A stretch of DNA of 5,081 nucleotides from Gammaproteobacteria bacterium (GTDB taxonomy: Bacteria; Pseudomonadota; Gammaproteobacteria; Pseudomonadales; Azotimanducaceae_A): contig PAWP01000014.1 in NCBI GenBank assembly GCA_002714125.1, forward strand, positions 29,624 to 34,704, given 5' to 3'. Shown here one piece after another: positions 1 to 5,081 of this stretch (within the stretch, counting starts at the first letter, position 1; each line of letters opens with the position of its first letter). The position numbers and the translations under genes were made by a program. Under the pieces are notes generated by a model. That model was not told the origin of the DNA and made no database searches. It saw only the letters and a list, made by a program, of their open reading frames with translations.

Positions 1-1
1 C

Positions 2-181
2 GGCGGCGGTTGGCAGATCGTAGCCGTGAGCCAAATGGCGCAGGGGCAATCTACTGCGACGCGAGCCCTTAGCGAGGGTGATGCGGTGTTTGTGGACCGA
101 GCAATTACTGCACTGAATCCTGCTGCGGAACTGCTTGATCCGCATGCGGGGCTGGCTGCCGCGGCAAACGGAGGGCGTTAG
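2..181 (+). CDS. C-terminal end of an unidentified protein (partial, 5' cut by window edge)
   Basis: This is the only frame that stays open from the left edge, and it ends at a TAG at 179-181. The other two forward frames hit stops within the first 75 bases. The 59 visible residues begin with a Gly-Gly-Gly-Trp stretch and continue as a mixed hydrophobic/polar sequence (for example VAVSQMAQGQSTATRAL and AVFVDRAITAL), ending in an alanine-rich tail and NGGR. There is no membrane segment or recognisable catalytic motif. The composition looks like ordinary soluble protein, but I do not recognise the family. The gene lies on the same strand as the downstream binding protein, 140 bases before its start, so co-transcription is possible but not shown. 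A chance open frame of this length at a window edge cannot be excluded. Confidence 0.5.
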   Translation, partial: GGGWQIVAVSQMAQGQSTATRALSEGDAVFVDRAITALNPAAELLDPHAGLAAAANGGR

Positions 182-307
182 GTCAGCGCCAGGTTGATGA
201 GGCTTGACGGGTTAGTTGGTTGGTCTGCGTGAACGTCTCTGGAGTGGATCGCGCGTGCTGCTGTGCCTGTTTTCGCTGGAGGCGCCGCCAAGCCCTATCG
301 ATCACGG

Positions 308-312
308 TAGGA
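308..312 (+). promoter_or_regulatory. Probable ribosome binding site of SBP-1 (TAGGA)
   Basis: TAGGA lies nine bases before the ATG at 322, a normal Shine-Dalgarno spacing. It supports 322 rather than the in-frame TTG at 220 as the start. The 322 start also places a normal signal peptide at the very N-terminus. The TTG start would add 34 Arg/Cys-rich residues in front of it. Confidence 0.5.
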
Positions 313-321
313 TGCGCAACC

Positions 322-2256
322 ATGCTTGTCCGCCAAACGCTCACTGTCATTCTTGCCGCTCTGCTCGGCGCTGTACCTGCCTCGGTCGCTGCCGATGATC
401 CGCCAGCATGGCCACAGGCGTGGTTCGAACCGGTCTCAAAGGCAAGCGAAGTTGAGCTCAGGACTTTCTTCCAGTCACCGGTCCTTGCCGACAAAGGGCT
501 GCCGGCCGTTGAGCAACGCCTGCCCGACGATCCCGTGGTTGTCACACCGCTGGGTGAGCCTGGTGTCTATGGCGGTACCGCGCGCATCACCACCAACGAA
601 TGGTTGACGTTCCCGAACGTCGAGTCGCCGCTAACCATCTCTGCCGACATGCGGACGTTTTTGCCCAACCTTGCCGAGTCCTGGACAGTCAGCCCGGATG
701 GGCGCGTCATTACCCTCAAGCTGCGTTCTGGTGTGAAGTGGTCTGACGGTACCCGGCTTACTTCGGACGACTTCCTGTTTGTATTCAACGATCTGTGGAT
801 GAACGAGGAGTTCACACCGGTGCCGCCGCGCGAGCACATTGGCGCGAAGGCAGTGAAGATCGACGAACTAACCTTTAGTTATGTTTTTACTGAACCCTAT
901 CCGCTCTTCGTAAACCGCCTTGCGCATTACGGCAACTTCCTGATCGACTCCAAACGCTACTACCAGCAGTTCCACCCGAAGTATGTCGACCCGGAAGTGC
1001 TGTCGGAGAAGATTGCGGACATGGGCTACATCAGTTGGATGGCTTACGTGGAGGCGTGCCGCCGGGGTTCCATTGAGGAAAGCGCCGATGCGCCGACACT
1101 CGATGCGCACCGGCTGGTTCGAAGGACAGTCTCGACCATGTACTACGAGCGCAATCCCTACTACTTCAAGGTTGACCCGAAAGGTCAACAGTTGCCCTAC
1201 ATCGACGCGGTCATTTCAGAGGAAGTTGAATCCAAGGAAGTCATAACGACGATGGCCGCCACAGGTCAGCTCGACTTCTCAGCCTTTGAGCTGCGCACTC
1301 AGGACATACCGTTGCTTAAGCTGGGTGAGAAAACGGGTGGCATCAAAGTGCATGTTTGGCGGCGTTTGCATGCCAGCGACATAGTTATTCAGTTTAACTT
1401 CAATACTCCGGATGAAAAGCTGCGGGCACTCTACTGGGATGTCCGCTTCCGGCGGGCACTTTCGATGGCCCTCAACCGTGAAGAGATGAACCAGCTTATC
1501 TATTTTGGTCGTGGCACGCCGGGCCAGGTTACCGCACACCCTACTAGTCGATTTCACGTGCCCGAGTACGCAACTGCATGGACCCGGCACGACCCGGTTG
1601 AAGCACGCCGGCTATTTGCTGAGATTGGACTCAAAGACATCAACGGTGATGGGTTGTTGGAACATCCAGACGGCTCGCAGCTGACCATCACCGTGGAGTA
1701 CATCGACTGGGAGACGCCGAAGGGCATCAACATGGAGCTGGTCGAAAGCTATTGGCGAACCGTAGGGATTGATCTGCGCCAGAAGTTGACTGACTCCAAC
1801 ATCCAGAATGCACGCGCCGGCGCCAACCAGATGCAGATGACGGTTTGGCACGGCGATATCGTGACGGACGTTCTGATGCCTCTCAGTCCCTACTGGTGGG
1901 TCCCGGTTGCCTCAGGCTGGCATAACACCATGTGGAATGACTGGGTCCGTTGGTACAAAACAGATGGTCGCCTTGGTGTTGAGCCGCCGCTGGAGATACG
2001 CGAGCTACAGGACCAGAACGATAAGATGCGCTTTGCTATGGACGAGGATGAGCGAACCCGGCTTGGGCGAAGGATTCTGCAAAGCAATGCTGAGAATCTG
2101 TGGACGCTGGGTGCCGTCGGACTGGCCCCCCATCCTGTTGTCGTGAGTTCCCGGCTGCGCGGCGTTCCGCACGATGGCATTTGGGGCTGGGACAACCGCT
2201 GGACGCTGTCGTACCACCCTAGCACCTGGTACTTTGAGGGCGGGCGGGTCCACTAA
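322..2256 (+). CDS. ABC transporter periplasmic solute-binding protein, family 5 (SBP-1)
   Basis: Extracellular solute-binding protein of the SBP_bac_5 family: it captures a solute in the periplasm and hands it to an ABC permease. It has 644 aa, longer than the usual 500-550 aa of DppA/OppA, and fits the large subgroup with an N-terminal extension before the YGGT strand. Seen in order: signal peptide with R4, hydrophobic core about 7-18 and cleavage near SVA-A (23/24), without a lipobox Cys; WPQAWFEP at 30-37; YGGTARI at 83-89; the family signature from LAESW (117) through KWSDG (139-143) to SDDFLF (148-153); YERNPYYFKVDP (275-286) and LPYID (291-295); WDVRFRRALSMALNREE (372-388); a D-x-N-x-D-G loop (439-444); a Trp-rich stretch (524-545). 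The mature part has one cysteine (C246). Start 322 was chosen for its RBS and signal peptide. Substrate unknown; family assignment is firm. Confidence 0.95.
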   Translation: MLVRQTLTVILAALLGAVPASVAADDPPAWPQAWFEPVSKASEVELRTFFQSPVLADKGLPAVEQRLPDDPVVVTPLGEPGVYGGTARITTNEWLTFPNVESPLTISADMRTFLPNLAESWTVSPDGRVITLKLRSGVKWSDGTRLTSDDFLFVFNDLWMNEEFTPVPPREHIGAKAVKIDELTFSYVFTEPYPLFVNRLAHYGNFLIDSKRYYQQFHPKYVDPEVLSEKIADMGYISWMAYVEACRRGSIEESADAPTLDAHRLVRRTVSTMYYERNPYYFKVDPKGQQLPYIDAVISEEVESKEVITTMAATGQLDFSAFELRTQDIPLLKLGEKTGGIKVHVWRRLHASDIVIQFNFNTPDEKLRALYWDVRFRRALSMALNREEMNQLIYFGRGTPGQVTAHPTSRFHVPEYATAWTRHDPVEARRLFAEIGLKDINGDGLLEHPDGSQLTITVEYIDWETPKGINMELVESYWRTVGIDLRQKLTDSNIQNARAGANQMQMTVWHGDIVTDVLMPLSPYWWVPVASGWHNTMWNDWVRWYKTDGRLGVEPPLEIRELQDQNDKMRFAMDEDERTRLGRRILQSNAENLWTLGAVGLAPHPVVVSSRLRGVPHDGIWGWDNRWTLSYHPSTWYFEGGRVH

Positions 2257-2663
2257 AGGATGGCGGATAGTGCAGGTGCGCCGGTCGGTACTCGAGGGCT
2301 TGTTGCTGCAGCGTCAAATGGGGCGGGCACGTAGGTTGCCTGAATCCGGAGACACGCCGGGCTACTCGCTGCCGGATGTGCTCCGTCTCCCGATCCATAG
2401 TCTGTGTACTCCACATGGGTGACGTGGAACCCCGGAGCGGCGTTGTAGCTTTGACTGATTTGTATCCGTAGCGTGCGCCTTTCGAGTTCCCAATTGTCCA
2501 TTGCTGCTCGCTCCTCGGCCCAACGTTCCTCTACGCGTTTGCTCACGAGCCTCGCGATCTTTGTGGATCCCAGCGTCACTTGGGCGCTGCTCATTCGGGA
2601 TGGGCTTACCGCAGTAACTGCGGCGAGTGTCGCCTGCAGGTGGCGGGCAATGGCAGCCGGCAC
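2253..2663 (-). CDS. Possible antisense hypothetical gene or gene remnant in the gap
   Basis: A minus-strand frame opens with GTG at 2663 and ends with TAG at 2255-2253, giving 136 aa. Its stop overlaps the TAA of SBP-1 tail to tail. Codons are purine-rich at the first position and moderately GC-rich at the third, as in real genes, while the overlapping 107-aa frame lacks hydrophobic residues and looks like a shadow. The middle (about residues 39-66) is a charged helix-like stretch with VSKRVEERWAEERAAMDNW. The frame stays open without a stop 43 codons further upstream, to a TGA at 2795-2793, but has no ATG, GTG or TTG there. No Shine-Dalgarno is visible before the GTG. I do not recognise the protein. 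It may be a decayed gene that has lost its true start, a small unknown gene, or a chance open frame in GC-rich DNA. Confidence 0.3.
   Translation of the reverse strand: MPAAIARHLQATLAAVTAVSPSRMSSAQVTLGSTKIARLVSKRVEERWAEERAAMDNWELERRTLRIQISQSYNAAPGFHVTHVEYTDYGSGDGAHPAASSPACLRIQATYVPAPFDAAATSPRVPTGAPALSAIL
2609..2623. repeat. Perfect 15-base palindrome CCGCAGT-A-ACTGCGG
   Basis: Seven-base arms are perfectly inverted around one central A, with no mismatch. The symmetry stops beyond the arms. It has the size of a dimeric regulator half-site pair, but it lies about 285 bases before SBP-2 and inside the minus-strand frame, and no second copy is seen near either gene. It could be an operator or chance. 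Confidence 0.3.
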
Positions 2664-2894
2664 AGTGTTCGTTTGAATCAGCCATTGTTTATGTGGGCCA
2701 CCGAGACGGACTTCTGCGGGAGCAAGCCAGAAAAAGCACTGCGAGCTATACGGGTCCCAAAGGCCCGAGTGAGCGGAGCAGTAATGCCACGTTCAGTGCG
2801 AAGGACGCGCGCTCGCGCAGCTTGGTGTGCGTGGCCAAAATCCTTGGCAGGAGAGAGGTGACGCTCGTCTCGCCACCGAGTGAGTCGAACAAAG

Positions 2895-2900
2895 TAAAAT
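2895..2900 (+). promoter_or_regulatory. Possible -10 element (TAAAAT) directly before SBP-2
   Basis: TAAAAT matches five of six positions of the sigma-70 -10 consensus and sits in an AT-rich patch in otherwise GC-rich DNA. The ATG of SBP-2 begins seven bases after it, which is where transcription would start. No good -35 hexamer is found 16-18 bases upstream (the sequence there is GCCACC-like) and there is no extended TG motif, so the call is weak. Confidence 0.2.
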
Positions 2901-2906
2901 GTTGCC

Positions 2907-4853
2907 ATGCTAGCTGCGCTTGCCCGACTTTTCCTTGCCTTTGCGGCCATTGCTGCCTCGTCTGATTTTCTTTTCGCGCATGCGGCCGGGGCAGAAGCAC
3001 CCGAGTGGCCGCAGGCTTGGTTCGAGCCCGTCCCGACCGCAAGTCAGGTTGGTATCAAAACGTTCTCACAGTCGCCGGCCCTCGATGACAAAGATCTGCC
3101 GCCGCTGGTCGAGCGCCTGCCCGACGATCCCGTTGTAGTAACGCCGTTGGGCAAACCTGGCGTCTACGGAGGTACAGCGAGAATCACTACCAATGAATGG
3201 CTGACTTTCCCAAATGTAGAGTCGCCGCTGACGATCTCGGCCGATATGCGTACTTTTATGCCTAATTTGGCCGAGTCGTGGACCGTCAGCCCGGACGGGC
3301 GCATTGTTACGCTGAAGCTGCGTAAGGGCATCAAATGGTCCGACGGCTCGCCACTGACGTCAGACGACTTCCTGTTTGTCTTCAATGACCTGTGGATGAA
3401 TGAGGAATTCACACCTGTGCCCGCCCGGGAGCTTGTTGGCGCGAAGGCGGTCAAAATTGATGACCTGGCGTTCAGCTACGTGTTTGTGGATCCCTACCCG
3501 CTCTTCGTCAACCGGCTGGCGCATTATGGGAACTTCCTGATCGACTCGAAGGCCTATTACAAACAGTTCCACCCCAACTATGTGGACCCTGAAGAGCTCT
3601 CCGAACGTATATCGGAGATGGGCTACATTAGCTGGATGGCTTATGTTGATGCCTCTCGTCGGGGCTCGATCGAAGAAAGCGCAAAAGCACCGACGCTGGA
3701 CGCTCATCGAATGGTCCACCGGACCGTTTCCACGATCTACTACGAGCGTAATCCCTACTATTTCAAGATCGACCCGATTGGCCAGCAGCTACCCTACATT
3801 GACGGTGTGATTTCGGAGGAGGTTGAGTCGAAGGAGGTCATCACCACCATGGCCTCGACAGGCCAGCTGGATTTTTCCGCCTACGAGCTCCGTACCCAGG
3901 ACATTCCGCTGCTGAAGCTCGGCGAGCAGGCGGGTGCCATCAAAGTACATGTATGGCGCCGGCTGCACGCCAGCGACATTGTCATCCAGTTCAACTTCAA
4001 CACGCAGGATGAACGCCTGCGCGAGCTATATTGGGACGTACGATTCCGTCGTGCGCTCTCGATTGCTCTGAACCGCGAAGAGATGAATCAGCTCATTTAC
4101 TTTGGTCGTGGGACACCCGGTCAGGTTACCGCCCACCCCACCAGTCGCTTTCATGTTCCTGAATATGCAACCGCTTGGACGCAGCACGACCCTGCGGAGG
4201 CACGGCACCTGTTCGAAGAAATCGGGCTGAAGGACACCAACGGCGATGGTTTGCTGGAGTATGCGGACGGTTCGCAGCTGACGATCACGGTTGAGTACAT
4301 TGATTGGGAAACTCCCAAAGCAATTAACATGGAACTGGTTGAAAGTTACTGGAGAGCAGTTGGCATCGACCTGCGTCAGAAACTCACGGACTCCAACATC
4401 CAGACCGCGCGCGCGGGTGCCAACCAGATGCAGATGACCGTGTGGCACGCGGATATCGTGACGGACGTTCTGCTGCCGCTGAACCCGTACTGGTGGGCCC
4501 CGGTTGCCTCCGGTTGGCACAATACGATGTGGAACGACTGGGTGCGCTGGTACCGAACCGATGGCCGCCTCGGCACCGAGCCACCGCCGGAGATGCGCCA
4601 GCTCCAGGACTGGAACGACCAGATGCGCTTCACCATGGATGGGCAGGAACGTACCCGGCTTGGCATTCAAATCCTGGACAGCAACGCCGAGAACCTGTGG
4701 ACTCTTGGCGCGGTGGGTCTAGCGCCCCATCCGGTGGTTGTGAACTCGCGATTACGTGGCATCCCCCATAATGGGATTTGGGGCTGGGATAATCGTTGGA
4801 CGCTGTCGTACCACCCGAGTACCTGGTACTTCGAAGGTGGGCGAGTGCACTGA
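2907..4853 (+). CDS. ABC transporter periplasmic solute-binding protein, family 5 (SBP-2)
   Basis: Close paralogue of SBP-1 with the same role: periplasmic capture of a solute for an ABC importer. It has 648 aa. From WPQAWFEP (34-41) to the shared C-terminal WYFEGGRVH it aligns with SBP-1 over 615 residues without a gap, about 86 % identical by hand count. The signal peptide is different: R7, hydrophobic core about 8-24, cleavage likely after AGA (29) or AHA (26), no lipobox Cys. Other landmarks are YGGTARI (87-93), the family signature from LAESW (121) to SDDFLF (152-157), YERNPYYFKIDP (279-290), WDVRFRRALSIALNREE (376-392), the D-x-N-x-D-G loop (443-448) and the Trp-rich stretch (528-549). 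The mature part has no cysteine (S where SBP-1 has C246). ATG 2907 is the first possible start after an in-frame TAA at 2895. It lacks a clear Shine-Dalgarno. Substrate unknown. Confidence 0.95.
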   Translation: MLAALARLFLAFAAIAASSDFLFAHAAGAEAPEWPQAWFEPVPTASQVGIKTFSQSPALDDKDLPPLVERLPDDPVVVTPLGKPGVYGGTARITTNEWLTFPNVESPLTISADMRTFMPNLAESWTVSPDGRIVTLKLRKGIKWSDGSPLTSDDFLFVFNDLWMNEEFTPVPARELVGAKAVKIDDLAFSYVFVDPYPLFVNRLAHYGNFLIDSKAYYKQFHPNYVDPEELSERISEMGYISWMAYVDASRRGSIEESAKAPTLDAHRMVHRTVSTIYYERNPYYFKIDPIGQQLPYIDGVISEEVESKEVITTMASTGQLDFSAYELRTQDIPLLKLGEQAGAIKVHVWRRLHASDIVIQFNFNTQDERLRELYWDVRFRRALSIALNREEMNQLIYFGRGTPGQVTAHPTSRFHVPEYATAWTQHDPAEARHLFEEIGLKDTNGDGLLEYADGSQLTITVEYIDWETPKAINMELVESYWRAVGIDLRQKLTDSNIQTARAGANQMQMTVWHADIVTDVLLPLNPYWWAPVASGWHNTMWNDWVRWYRTDGRLGTEPPPEMRQLQDWNDQMRFTMDGQERTRLGIQILDSNAENLWTLGAVGLAPHPVVVNSRLRGIPHNGIWGWDNRWTLSYHPSTWYFEGGRVH

Positions 4854-5081
4854 ATTCAGCTTGGAAGAGCCGCGACCTTGGCGCCCGTTCCGCGACTAAT
4901 GGCACAGCACTATCATTTCGGGATGAGGCTGCTGGATGCAAGCCTTTCTGATTTTGGTGGTGACGGGATTTATCTGTCCATTTTCATTTTTGACGAGGCG
5001 TGCATACGGAGAGTCGCCTGGAGCACCGCGATCCGAGCTTCCCTCGGAGTTTGTCCGTTCAGTTGGATTCATTGCTTAGCG
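4854..5081. other. Right flank without an assignable gene
   Basis: The 228 bases after SBP-2 hold three competing short frames and none is convincing. A forward frame at 4936-5079 (47 aa) starts with a hydrophobic MQAFLILVVTGFICPF but ends quickly and has no WPQAW-type mature start. A forward frame from 4923 runs open off the edge. A minus-strand frame at 5072-4896 (58 aa) is polar. None has a strong ribosome site. There is no start of a permease gene here. A six-base hairpin at 5032-5048 (TCCGAG, CTTCC loop, CTCGGA) is followed only by GTTTGT, too weak to call a terminator. Confidence 0.5.

Larger units (their letters stand above)
2257..2906. other. 650-bp gap between the two binding-protein genes
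   Basis: No convincing forward gene is present. The forward frames here are short and have Arg/Ser/Cys-rich translations typical of non-coding reading. The gap holds the minus-strand frame described separately, a 15-base palindrome at 2609-2623, and an AT-richer patch just before SBP-2 (2891-2900). I see no tRNA, no CRISPR repeats, no transposase ends and no clear hairpin-plus-T-run terminator after SBP-1. Such a long gap makes a single uninterrupted operon unlikely and suggests SBP-2 has its own promoter. Confidence 0.6.

Noticed and set aside
204..209. TTGACG as a -35 box for SBP-1
   Set aside because: No acceptable -10 hexamer occurs 16-18 bases downstream.
220..321. N-terminal extension of SBP-1 from a TTG at 220
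   Set aside because: It adds 34 Cys/Arg-rich residues ahead of a perfectly normal signal peptide, whereas ATG 322 has a TAGGA at nine bases. The extension looks like untranslated leader.
2362..2685. 107-aa minus-strand frame overlapping the 136-aa one
   Set aside because: Its translation is Arg/Ser/Gly/Thr-rich with almost no hydrophobic residues, typical of an out-of-frame reading. The ATG does overlap an upstream TGA, but that alone is weak.
4026..4670. 214-aa minus-strand open frame inside SBP-2
   Set aside because: It lies wholly antisense to a well-supported gene and its sequence follows from the codon structure of SBP-2.
4870..4896. Direct repeat CCGCGAC at 4870-4876 and 4890-4896
   Set aside because: Two copies of seven bases in GC-rich DNA are expected by chance; there is no further copy.
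5032..5048. Six-base hairpin TCCGAG/CTCGGA as a terminator
   Set aside because: The stem is short and is followed by GTTTGT rather than a T-run; it also lies about 180 bases past SBP-2.
4896..5072. 58-aa minus-strand frame (MNPTERTNSEG...) in the right flank
   Set aside because: It is short, has no ribosome site, and competes with two forward frames over the same bases, so it cannot be supported as a gene.

Overview
The window holds two complete, tandem, same-strand genes for large periplasmic solute-binding proteins of the ABC-transporter family 5 (SBP_bac_5, the peptide/opine/nickel-type group). They fill about 3.9 kb of the 5.1 kb. The DNA is moderately GC-rich. Both proteins carry a Sec-type signal peptide with Ala-x-Ala cleavage and no lipobox cysteine. 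That points to a Gram-negative (diderm) bacterium, most likely a proteobacterium, in which the protein floats free in the periplasm. The exact taxon cannot be named from the sequence.

Layout. Positions 2-181 are the C-terminal 59 codons of an unidentified upstream gene. Positions 182-321 are a short leader for the first binding protein. SBP-1 runs 322-2256 (644 aa). A 650-bp gap follows (2257-2906). It has no convincing forward gene, but it carries a minus-strand open frame (2253-2663) with coding-like composition that may be a small unknown gene or a decayed one. SBP-2 runs 2907-4853 (648 aa). The last 228 bp (4854-5081) hold only short, ambiguous frames.

The two mature proteins align over 615 residues with no gap and are about 86 % identical by hand count (84 differences). 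In a sampled identical stretch about half of the codons differ synonymously, so the duplication is old and protein change has been held back by selection. Only the signal peptides and the first ~45 mature residues diverge strongly. No permease or ATPase gene lies in the window, so the transporter they feed must lie outside it or elsewhere in the genome. The substrate cannot be read from the sequence. Oligopeptides or another small organic solute are reasonable guesses from the family.

I looked for a new type of system and did not find one that the sequence supports. The points most worth checking are the conserved tandem duplication, the antisense frame in the gap, and a calcium-loop-like motif kept in both proteins.
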